From Streptomyces subrutilus (GTDB taxonomy: Bacteria; Actinomycetota; Actinomycetes; Streptomycetales; Streptomycetaceae), in assembly GCF_008704535.1 (NCBI RefSeq), contig NZ_CP023701.1, positions 5,560,001 through 5,624,000 on the forward strand: a stretch of DNA of 64,000 nucleotides, read 5' to 3'. Below the pieces are notes generated by a model. The model was not told where the DNA came from. It did no database searches and saw only the letters and a program-made list of their open reading frames with translations. Numbering within the stretch: position 1 is the first letter of the stretch; every line of letters begins with the position of its first letter. Of the stretch, positions 26,579 to 33,995 are shown piece after piece. Both the position numbers and the translations under genes were made by a program.

Positions 26579-29299
26579 GTGGCAGAGACAGTTTCGAAGA
26601 AGACCGACCAGCCGACCGCAGCGGACCGCCCCCGCCTGATGCTCATGGACGGGCACTCCCTGGCGTACCGGGCGTTCTTCGCGCTGCCCGCGGAGAACTT
26701 CACGACCGCGTCCGGCCAGCCGACCAACGCCATCTACGGCTTCGCGTCGATGCTGGCGAACACGCTGCGCGACGAGGCGCCCACGCACTTCGCGGTGGCG
26801 TTCGACGTCTCCCGCAAGACGTGGCGATCGACGGAGTTCCCCGAGTACAAGGCGAACCGCTCCAAGACCCCCGACGAGTTCAAGGGGCAGGTCGAGCTGA
26901 TCGGCGAGCTGCTCGACGCGATGCACGTGCCGCGCTTCGCGGTCGACGGCTTCGAGGCCGACGACGTGATCGCGACCCTGGCCACCCAGGCCGAGGCCCT
27001 CGGCTTCGACGTGCTGATCGTCACCGGCGACCGCGACTCCTTCCAGCTCGTCTCCGAGCACACCACCGTGCTCTACCCGACCAAGGGCGTCTCCGAGCTG
27101 ACCCGCTTCACCCCGGAGAAGGTCGAGGAGAAGTACGGACTCACGCCCCGGCAGTACCCGGACTTCGCGGCGCTGCGCGGCGACCCGTCCGACAACCTGC
27201 CCGGCATCCCCGGCGTCGGCGAGAAGACCGCCGCCAAGTGGATCACCCAGTTCGGGTCGTTCGCGGAGCTCGTCGAGCGCGCCGACGAGGTCAAGGGCAA
27301 GGCCGGCCAGAACTTCCGGGACCACCTGGAGGCCGTCAAGCTGAACCGGGTCCTGACCGAGATGGTCAAGGACGTGGAGCTGCCCCGGACCCCCGCCGAC
27401 CTGACCCGCCTCCCCTACGACCGGACCGCCCTGCTCGGCGTCCTGGACGTGCTGGAGATCCGCAACGCCTCGCTGCGCGAGCGGCTGCTGGCCGTGGACC
27501 CGGGCACCGTCGAGGAAGAGGCCCCCGCCCCGGCGCCCGGCGTCGAGCTCGACGCCTCCGTGCTCGGCGCGGGCGAGCTCGCGCCCTGGCTGGAGGCCCA
27601 CGCGGGCGGACCGCTGGGCGTGGCCACCGTCGACAGCTGGAGCCTGGGCACGGGCAAGGTCACCGAGGTCGCCCTGGCCGCGGCCGGCGGCGCCGCCGCC
27701 TGGTTCGAACCCCACGCGGTCGACGAGGCCGACGAGCGGGCCTTCGCGGCCTGGGCCGCCGACCCGGCCTGCCCGAAGGTCGTGCACAACGCCAAGGCCC
27801 TGATGCGGGTCTTCCCCGAGCACGGCTGGACCCTCGCCGGGACCGCCATGGACACCGCGCTCGCCGCCTACCTGGTCAAGCCCGGCCGCCGGTCCTTCGC
27901 CCTGGACGCCCTGTCCATGGAGTACCTGCACCGCGAGCTGGCCCCCGCCGCCGCCGACGGCCAGCTGGCCTTCGGCGCGGACGACACGGCCGAGGCGGAG
28001 GCGCTCATGGCGCAGGCCCGCGCCGTCCTCGACCTGGGCGAGGCCTTCACCGACAAGCTCGCCGAGGTCGGCGCCGTCGAGCTGCTCCACGACATGGAAC
28101 TGCCGACCTCCGAGCTGCTCGCCCGGATGGAGCGGGCCGGCATCGCCGCCGACCGCGACCACCTCGAAGCCATGGAGCAGCAGTTCGCGGGCGCCGTGCA
28201 GCAGGCCGTGAAGGAGGCCCACGCGGCCGTCGGCCACGAGTTCAACCTCGGCTCGCCCAAGCAGCTCCAGGAGGTCTTCTTCGGCGAGCTCGACCTGCCG
28301 AAGACCAAGAAGACCAAGACCGGCTACACCACGGACGCGGACGCCCTGGCCTGGCTGGCCACCCAGACCGACCACGACCTGCCGGTGATCATGCTGCGCC
28401 ACCGGGAACAGGCCAAGCTGCGCGTCACCGTCGAGGGCCTGGTCAAGACCATCGCCACCGACGGCCGGGTGCACACCAGCTTCAGCCAGACCGTCGCCGC
28501 GACCGGACGCCTCTCCTCCACCGACCCCAACCTGCAGAACGTGCCGGTGCGCACCGACGAGGGCCGCGCGATCCGCCGCGGGTTCGTCGTCGGCGAGGGC
28601 TACGAATCCCTCATGACCGCCGACTACAGCCAGATCGAGCTGCGCGTCATGGCCCACCTCTCCGAGGACGAGGGCCTGATCGAGGCCTTCGCGACCGGCG
28701 AGGACCTGCACACCACCGTCGCCTCGCAGGTCTTCGGGGTGGAGCGGTCCCAGGTCGACGCCGAGATGCGCCGCAAGATCAAGGCCATGTCCTACGGCCT
28801 CGCGTACGGCCTGTCCGCCTTCGGCCTCGCCCAGCAGCTGAACATCGAGCCCGCCGAGGCGCGCGGTCTGATGGAGACCTTCTTCGAGCGGTTCGGCGGG
28901 GTCCGCGACTACCTCCAGCGCGTGGTCGACGAGGCCCGCGCCACCGGCTACACGGCCACCGTCTTCGGCCGCCGCCGCTACCTGCCCGACCTCAACAGCG
29001 ACAACCGCCAGCGCCGCGAGGCCGCCGAGCGGATGGCCCTCAACGCCCCCATCCAGGGCACGGCCGCCGACATCGTCAAGGTCGCCATGCTCCGCGTGGA
29101 CAAGGCGCTCACCGAGGCCGGGCTGTCCTCGCGGATGCTGCTCCAGGTCCACGACGAAATCGTGCTGGAGATCGCCCCGGGCGAGCGGAAGCGGGTGGAG
29201 GAGCTGGTGCGCCGGGAGATGGGCGCCGCCGTGGAGCTGCGGGCCGCGCTGGACGTGTCCGTGGGCGTCGGCCCCGACTGGGAGTCCGCCGCGCACTGA
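26579..29299 (+). CDS. polA: DNA polymerase I
   Basis: Repair and Okazaki-fragment-processing polymerase, 906 aa. The 5'-nuclease domain (about 15-310) shows MLMDGHSLAYRAFFALP, VDGFEADDVIATLA and VTGDRDSFQL. The middle domain has the shape of the 3'-5' exonuclease but lacks its acidic metal ligands (GVATVDSW where the active enzyme has an FDTET-type motif), so no proofreading is expected. The polymerase domain has motif A (DYSQIELRVMAHLSED), motif B (RRKIKAMSYGLAYG) and motif C (LQVHDEIVLE). GTG 26579 is used because it begins the conserved coding pattern; the extension to 26549 is not needed. Confidence 0.96.
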   Translation: MAETVSKKTDQPTAADRPRLMLMDGHSLAYRAFFALPAENFTTASGQPTNAIYGFASMLANTLRDEAPTHFAVAFDVSRKTWRSTEFPEYKANRSKTPDEFKGQVELIGELLDAMHVPRFAVDGFEADDVIATLATQAEALGFDVLIVTGDRDSFQLVSEHTTVLYPTKGVSELTRFTPEKVEEKYGLTPRQYPDFAALRGDPSDNLPGIPGVGEKTAAKWITQFGSFAELVERADEVKGKAGQNFRDHLEAVKLNRVLTEMVKDVELPRTPADLTRLPYDRTALLGVLDVLEIRNASLRERLLAVDPGTVEEEAPAPAPGVELDASVLGAGELAPWLEAHAGGPLGVATVDSWSLGTGKVTEVALAAAGGAAAWFEPHAVDEADERAFAAWAADPACPKVVHNAKALMRVFPEHGWTLAGTAMDTALAAYLVKPGRRSFALDALSMEYLHRELAPAAADGQLAFGADDTAEAEALMAQARAVLDLGEAFTDKLAEVGAVELLHDMELPTSELLARMERAGIAADRDHLEAMEQQFAGAVQQAVKEAHAAVGHEFNLGSPKQLQEVFFGELDLPKTKKTKTGYTTDADALAWLATQTDHDLPVIMLRHREQAKLRVTVEGLVKTIATDGRVHTSFSQTVAATGRLSSTDPNLQNVPVRTDEGRAIRRGFVVGEGYESLMTADYSQIELRVMAHLSEDEGLIEAFATGEDLHTTVASQVFGVERSQVDAEMRRKIKAMSYGLAYGLSAFGLAQQLNIEPAEARGLMETFFERFGGVRDYLQRVVDEARATGYTATVFGRRRYLPDLNSDNRQRREAAERMALNAPIQGTAADIVKVAMLRVDKALTEAGLSSRMLLQVHDEIVLEIAPGERKRVEELVRREMGAAVELRAALDVSVGVGPDWESAAH

Positions 29300-29305
29300 T
29301 CCCCG

Positions 29306-30223
29306 TCAGACCCCCGACGCCCGCCCCCGCCGCACGGCGGGGACGGGCGTCGGCGCGTGTCCGTCCACCCGATCGTCGCCGTCGTCGTCGCGGTCCCCGT
29401 CGCGGCGGTGGCGCAGCCGGACCAGGACCCCGTACAGCAGCAGGGCCACGGCGAGGCCGCCGCCCGCGCCGAAGCAGACCGTCGGGATGATGTCGAGCGG
29501 GGTGTCGACACGGTCGAAGAACGTGAAGAAACGGATCACGCGCAGCGTGACCCCGGCCGTCACGCAGAGCGCGAACAGGGCCGCAGCGCCGAGCAGTTCC
29601 CTACGGGACAGCACCGGGACGGACGCCGGAGCCGGGGCCGCCGGCGGCCGGCGCAGAGCGGTCACCGTGAACCAGAGCAGCGCGCAGGCCGCCACCGCCG
29701 AGGTGCCGTACTGGAGGTACGAGTAGAGCGGCAGGCCGAGGGCGAGCGGCTCGACGAGCCCCGGCAGCGCCCTCGTGCCCCAGCGGTCCAGGTGCGTGAA
29801 GCCGTCCCAGACAACGTGCGTGAACGAACCGGTCACCGCCGACAGGTAGAACCACAGTGCCAGCGACGGCAGTCGGCGCCCCCGTCGGCCGCCCGCCCGC
29901 GCGCCCCACCGCTCGCCGCGCACGAACGCGTACGCCCGGCCCCGCAGGCCCCGCGGCACCAGTGCGACCAGCGGTTCGCGCAGCAGCAGCCAGCACGCCA
30001 CGAGAGCGGCGGTGAGCACGGCGTCCGCCGTGACCACGCCCCACGGGGTGTGCGTGAAGTCGCCGTACCCCCTCACCCCCTCGACGACCGCGTCCGCGAA
30101 GTAGAAGGTGTCCGGCGCGAACGACCCCAGGACCAGCGCCGAGGTCACCAGCGGCCCCCGCGCACGGCCGGTCCGGCGGATCACGGGCAGGACGGCGGCC
30201 GCATGGCTGAGAGTGAACGGCAT
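29306..30223 (-). CDS. DUF4184 membrane protein
   Basis: Integral membrane protein of 305 aa with about six hydrophobic segments. The start MPFTLSHAAAVLPV is the hallmark of DUF4184, whose members resemble membrane-bound metal-dependent hydrolases; the His in LSHAA, Asp in FAPDTFYF, and the motif GSFTHVVWDGFTH are likely metal-binding residues. RBS GAGGAGAGG precedes ATG 30223. The C-terminus is a charged Arg/Asp tail, whose coding sequence also forms a strong hairpin facing polA. Substrate unknown. Confidence 0.85.
   Translation of the reverse strand: MPFTLSHAAAVLPVIRRTGRARGPLVTSALVLGSFAPDTFYFADAVVEGVRGYGDFTHTPWGVVTADAVLTAALVACWLLLREPLVALVPRGLRGRAYAFVRGERWGARAGGRRGRRLPSLALWFYLSAVTGSFTHVVWDGFTHLDRWGTRALPGLVEPLALGLPLYSYLQYGTSAVAACALLWFTVTALRRPPAAPAPASVPVLSRRELLGAAALFALCVTAGVTLRVIRFFTFFDRVDTPLDIIPTVCFGAGGGLAVALLLYGVLVRLRHRRDGDRDDDGDDRVDGHAPTPVPAVRRGRASGV
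29314..29353. terminator. 19-bp inverted repeat between convergent polA and the DUF4184 gene
   Basis: Stem 29314-29332 with 29335-29353, one C-A mismatch and a 2-nt loop. It starts 15 nt after the polA stop but lies inside the 3' end of the DUF4184 coding sequence, so that gene carries the polA terminator within its own codons. Confidence 0.75.
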
Positions 30224-30495
30224 GGCACCTCTCCTCGGTGTCGGACGTCCTCGGGGTCGGACGCGCGGTGTTCGGACGCGCGGTGCCGGCGGGTGCGGGC
30301 CCGGAACGGGCCGGAGCCGGCCGGGACGGCGGGACGGCGCTCCCTTACTTCGGGCCAATGCGCCCGAAGGGTCCGGACAGTATGCGTGACCTGCGCAGGG
30401 ACGTGGGGATGTGGTGAAATCGGCCCGCCCGTACGTGCTCCCCGCGGCGAACTGACGTAGGGTCACGCGGACGTCGAGGGGGAGGGGCCCAGCTC

Positions 30496-31779
30496 ATGGC
30501 GGTTCGAATACGCGGACCCAGGCTGCGCAGGGGCGGCGCCGCCGCCCTGGTGTCCGCTCTGGTGATCGCCGCGGTGACGGCCTCGCAGGGGCCGGGCGCG
30601 GCGCGTGCCGACCGGCTCGCGACGGCCGCAGAGGCCGGTGCGCGGCCCGCCCCCGAGCCCGAGGGCTCCGGTGGCGACTCCTCCTACTTCACCGAGCTGC
30701 CCCCGTTGGCCTCCCCCGAGCCGCTCCTCCCGCCAACGGCGGCGGACGCGGCGACCGGGCAGGGCGCGGTGAGCGGGCAGCCGGCGACCGGGAGCGGCGC
30801 GGAATCCGGGCAGATCGCCACGGGCGCGGGCGAGGGCGCGCGGGGTATACCGGCGAGCGTGCTCGCCGCGTACCGGGCCGCCGAGCGCCGGGTGGCGCAG
30901 AGCGACCCCGGGTGCGGGCTGCGCTGGCAACTGCTGGCGGCGATCGGCAAGGTGGAGTCGGGCCAGGCGCGCGGCGGCCGGGTCGACGCCTCCGGGACCA
31001 CGCTGCGGCCGATCCTGGGACCGGTGCTGGACGGCAACGGCTTCGCGAACATCTCCGACACGGACGGCGGGGCGTACGACGGCGACGCCCGCTACGACCG
31101 GGCGGTCGGCCCCATGCAGTTCATCCCGTCCACGTGGGCGGCCTGGGGCCAGGACGCGGACGGCGACGGCAGGCGCAACCCGAACAACGTGCACGACGCG
31201 GCCCTCGCCGCCGGCCGCTACCTGTGTGCGGGCACCCGCGACCTGCGGGTGCCGGCGGACCTGGACCGGGCCGTGCTCTCGTACAACCAGTCCACCGCGT
31301 ACCTGCGGACCGTACGGTCCTGGTTCGCGTACTACCTGAACGGCACGCGCGAGGTCCCCGACGCCACGGGCCCGGGCCCGACCCCCGCGACGCCGGCACC
31401 CCGCCCGATGCCGACCCCCGCACCGACCCCGGCACCGACCCCCGCACCGACCCCGGCTCCGACGAAGCCCCCGGCGCCCACACCCTCCCCGAAGCCCCCC
31501 ACGACCCCGCCGCCGACCCCCACGCCTGACCCGACCCCCACGCCCACGCCGGACCCCACGCCCACGCCGACCCCCACGCCCACGCCGACCCCGACGCCTA
31601 CGCCGACCCCGACGCCTACGCCGACCCCGACGCCCACCCCCACCCCCACCGCATCGCCCACCCCCACCGCATCGCCCGGTGCGACCACGCCGGCGAAGCC
31701 GACCGCGAAGCCGAAGCCGACGCCCGAACCGAAGCCCGAACCGACGGCTTCTCCGCGGCCCACCGGCGGCGCCCGCTAG
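30496..31779 (+). CDS. Secreted lytic transglycosylase-like protein with Pro-Thr tail
   Basis: Predicted peptidoglycan lytic transglycosylase, 427 aa. A signal peptide (RRGGAAALVSALVIAAVTAS) is followed by a disordered Gly/Ala region (40-118), then an SLT-like catalytic domain (120-290) with catalytic Glu154 (LLAAIGKVESG) and the motif GPMQFIPSTWAAWGQDADGD. Residues 295-427 are a proline/threonine tail rich in TPTP repeats, probably a cell-wall spacer. An RBS (GAGGGGGAGGGG) lies upstream of ATG 30496. The stop codon shares the CTAG at 31776-31779 with the convergent CAP gene. Confidence 0.88.
   Translation: MAVRIRGPRLRRGGAAALVSALVIAAVTASQGPGAARADRLATAAEAGARPAPEPEGSGGDSSYFTELPPLASPEPLLPPTAADAATGQGAVSGQPATGSGAESGQIATGAGEGARGIPASVLAAYRAAERRVAQSDPGCGLRWQLLAAIGKVESGQARGGRVDASGTTLRPILGPVLDGNGFANISDTDGGAYDGDARYDRAVGPMQFIPSTWAAWGQDADGDGRRNPNNVHDAALAAGRYLCAGTRDLRVPADLDRAVLSYNQSTAYLRTVRSWFAYYLNGTREVPDATGPGPTPATPAPRPMPTPAPTPAPTPAPTPAPTKPPAPTPSPKPPTTPPPTPTPDPTPTPTPDPTPTPTPTPTPTPTPTPTPTPTPTPTPTPTPTASPTPTASPGATTPAKPTAKPKPTPEPKPEPTASPRPTGGAR
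31375..31690 (+). repeat. Coding microsatellite for the Pro-Thr tail
   Basis: A C-rich short-period repeat within the transglycosylase gene. The clearest part is an 18-bp unit CCGACCCCGACGCCTACG at 31585, 31603 and (partly) 31621, set among 6-bp CCNACN units. Each 6 bp encodes Pro-Thr, so slippage by multiples of 6 changes tail length without breaking the frame. Confidence 0.75.
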
Positions 31780-32261
31780 CGGGGCGCCGCGAAGAGCTGG
31801 ACCACGCGGTCGCCGGACACCGCGACGCCGGTTTCCGTGAAGCCGCAGTGCAGGAGGGTGTGCCGGCTCCGGGGGTCCGACATCCAGGCCGCGACGTGCT
31901 CCCGGGCGTTCTCGTACCCGGGGCCGGAGACGTTCTCGCCATAGGCGCGCCAGGCGTAGCCCACGCGCTCCAGCCGGAACCGCGGGGTCGAGTCGTCGGA
32001 CCCGATGTGCCCGGTGAGGTTGTTCTGGAACATGTCGTCGGCCTGGGTCTGCGCGGCCCGGGTCAGCGCGGGAGCCACCACCAGCGCCGGACACCCCGCC
32101 CTCGCCCGCTCCGCGTCGACCAGCGCCAGGACCTCGCCCGCACCGACCTGCCGCACGGAAGCGGAAGCGGCCGTGGTGGCGGTGCCCGTGAACAGCAGCA
32201 GGGCGGCGGCCGCGCAGACGGCCGGTGACAGGCGGCGTACGGCGCGCGGCCGCGTCTTCAT
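31776..32261 (-). CDS. Secreted CAP/SCP-domain protein
   Basis: Extracellular protein of 161 aa. The signal peptide (RRLSPAVCAAAALLLFTGTA) precedes a bacterial CAP domain: VLALVDAERARAGCPALVV, LTRAAQTQADDMFQNNLTGH, YAWRAYGENVSGPGYENARE, VAAWMSDPRSRHTLL. Putative metal-binding His and Glu residues of the CAP cavity are kept. Two Cys (AGCPAL, LLHCGF) may form a disulfide. Biochemical role of bacterial CAP proteins is poorly defined. ATG 32261 has an RBS (GAGGGGG). Its TAG overlaps the convergent transglycosylase stop. Confidence 0.88.
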   Translation of the reverse strand: MKTRPRAVRRLSPAVCAAAALLLFTGTATTAASASVRQVGAGEVLALVDAERARAGCPALVVAPALTRAAQTQADDMFQNNLTGHIGSDDSTPRFRLERVGYAWRAYGENVSGPGYENAREHVAAWMSDPRSRHTLLHCGFTETGVAVSGDRVVQLFAAPR

Positions 32262-32418
32262 GGCGCCCCCTCGACGGGTGAGGCGGAGTGCTTCCTCTCC
32301 CTCCGAGTCTGTGCGCCCGGGGCGGCCGCCGCACGCGGACGCGGCTCGCGCGGGGACGACACGTTCACGGGCGCGTACGGACGGGCATGGACGGATACCC
32401 GCGCAGGGAAGGATCCAG

Positions 32419-32448
32419 ACGAACACAGACGAACACAGACGAACACAG
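32419..32448. repeat. Three tandem copies of ACGAACACAG
   Basis: Exact 10-bp tandem repeats at 32419, 32429 and 32439, ending 11 nt before the small membrane-protein ATG. They lie in an unusually A-rich patch for this genome. Confidence 0.9.
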
Positions 32449-32459
32449 GGGTGGGGAAG

Positions 32460-32657
32460 ATGACCGTTCTGATCGTGGCCGGCGTCCTGGCGCTCGTAGT
32501 CGGAGGCTGCGTGTGCGTGGTGTGGGCCGCACGCGGCGGCCCCCGCTGGGTCCGAGGCGTGTCCACCGCCACCCTCGCCGCGGGCGAACTGCTGCGCCGC
32601 TCCGAGAAGCGCCGCCGCCGCGGCACGAGGAACTCCGGCGACGCCGGCGACGCGTAG
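32460..32657 (+). CDS. Small single-pass membrane protein, function unknown
   Basis: Protein of 65 aa: one hydrophobic helix at the N-terminus (VLIVAGVLALVVGGCVCVVW), then a basic cytoplasmic segment (LLRRSEKRRRRGTRNSG). No family recognised. ATG 32460 is favoured because AGGGG (32446-32450) lies 9 nt upstream; the GTG at 32451 is the other candidate. Three 10-bp repeats immediately precede the ribosome site, placing them in the 5' untranslated region or promoter. Confidence 0.6.
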   Translation: MTVLIVAGVLALVVGGCVCVVWAARGGPRWVRGVSTATLAAGELLRRSEKRRRRGTRNSGDAGDA

Positions 32658-32841
32658 GGCGACCCGGGAGGCCGGTGCGGGCGCGCGACCCGGCCGGCCT
32701 CCCCGGGCGGCGCCCGACGGCCCCGGCCGCCGCGCCCGCCCTGGCCGTTGCACCGATCCGCCGGCCGGACGGTTCTCATCTCGGCCCCGCGTTGCTACGG
32801 TGCCTCCGCCCTGACGCCCAATCAGATTCCGGAGGCCCGGC

Positions 32842-32982
32842 ATGCGCCCGTTCATCGCCGCCGCCAGCGGGCTCGCCCTCGCGGTGCTCCTCGTCCTCGC
32901 CGTCACGGCGTTCGGGGCGCCCGAGGGCAAGACCTCCCCCAGGCCCCTGCTCACCACCGCGCCCCCCGCGCCCGGAAAGTAG
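32842..32982 (+). CDS. Very small membrane protein (SPW_0924-like)
   Basis: A 46-residue frame starting MRPFIAAASGLALAVLLVLA, i.e. a single signal-anchor-like helix, followed by a short Pro/Thr tail (PEGKTSPRPLLTTAP). A strong RBS (GGAGG at 32831-32835) and codon GC bias support it. From memory it matches the SPW_0924 family of tiny Streptomyces proteins found before DUF3068 genes, and such a gene follows 14 nt downstream. Function unknown. Confidence 0.7.
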   Translation: MRPFIAAASGLALAVLLVLAVTAFGAPEGKTSPRPLLTTAPPAPGK

Positions 32983-32996
32983 AGGAGGGCCCGGCG

Positions 32997-33995
32997 ATGC
33001 GACGCAGAGCGAGCCTTGTCCTGGTGGCCCTGGCCGTCTTCTGCGCGGCCCTCGCGCCACTGCTGCGCTGGTACGCGTACCCCAGGCTGGCCAAGATCCC
33101 GCCCAACCAGTACCAGGAGGTGGTGCTGGAGGCCAAGGACGCCACCCTCATCGACTACCTCGACGGAATGAAGCCCAAGAAGGTCGACAAGGTCACCATC
33201 GTCCAGACCCTCAAGGGCAACGTGGAGGCGTCCCGGCAGATCGAGGCGAGCGCGGGCCGGGACGTCGTCGTCTGGGACACCCTGTCCTACATCATCGGCC
33301 CGGACGGCAGGATGGTCTCCCAGATACCCGAGCGCTACATCTTCGACGCCCACACCCAGGACCCGGTGCACGCCACCGGCGAGATGGTCGACGGGGACCC
33401 CGTCAAGCGCGAGGGCATCGAGTTCAAGTGGCCGTTCTTCACCGAACCGCGCGACTACCTGTACTTCGACGCGCAGACCCGCACCTCCTCGCCGATCCAC
33501 TACGTCGGACCGCGCACCTTCAAGGGCATGGACGTCTACTACTTCGAGCAGACCGTCCCCTGGACCAAGGTCCCCATGCCCAAGAAGATGCCGATCGAGG
33601 GCATCGACCCGACGACCCTCGAAGCCACCACCGGCACCAGCCTCTGGTACACGACCAAGGCCATGTTCTGGGTCGACCCGGTGACCGGCGCGCCGGTCAA
33701 CGCCGAGCAGGAGATCCAGCAGGAGATGCGCGGCGGGTTCGCCGCGAGCGCCCCCGACGGCAGGATCACCGCCTTCGCCGGGCACGTGAAGATGCGCGAG
33801 GACTACAGCGACCACACCGTCGCCCTGGTCAAGGCCAACCGGACGATGGTCCTCGCCCTCCACACCTACGCCCCCGCCGGGCTCGCGGCCGGCGGGCTCG
33901 TCCTGCTCGGGCTGGCCCTGTGGCTGGAGGCCCGCGGCCGCCGCCGCCCGCCCCACGACGGGCCCGCGCCCGCGGCCGGCCCGCTCAGCGCCTGA
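32997..33995 (+). CDS. DUF3068 (PorA-family-like) membrane-anchored protein
   Basis: Protein of 332 aa with an N-terminal membrane helix (SLVLVALAVFCAALAPLL), a large extracytoplasmic beta-rich domain, and a second hydrophobic helix near the C-terminus (GLAAGGLVLLGLALWLE). The DUF3068 pattern (YPRLAKIPPNQYQEVV; EGIDPTTLEATTGTSLWYTT) is clear. Family role unknown; many actinobacteria have several copies. ATG 32997 has RBS GGAGGG. Probably co-transcribed with the 46-aa gene upstream. Its 3' end overlaps the convergent helicase gene by 11 nt. Confidence 0.88.
   Translation: MRRRASLVLVALAVFCAALAPLLRWYAYPRLAKIPPNQYQEVVLEAKDATLIDYLDGMKPKKVDKVTIVQTLKGNVEASRQIEASAGRDVVVWDTLSYIIGPDGRMVSQIPERYIFDAHTQDPVHATGEMVDGDPVKREGIEFKWPFFTEPRDYLYFDAQTRTSSPIHYVGPRTFKGMDVYYFEQTVPWTKVPMPKKMPIEGIDPTTLEATTGTSLWYTTKAMFWVDPVTGAPVNAEQEIQQEMRGGFAASAPDGRITAFAGHVKMREDYSDHTVALVKANRTMVLALHTYAPAGLAAGGLVLLGLALWLEARGRRRPPHDGPAPAAGPLSA

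Noticed and set aside
31375..31690. Possible CRISPR-like array
   Set aside because: The repeat units are 6-18 bp without spacers and encode an in-frame Pro-Thr tail.
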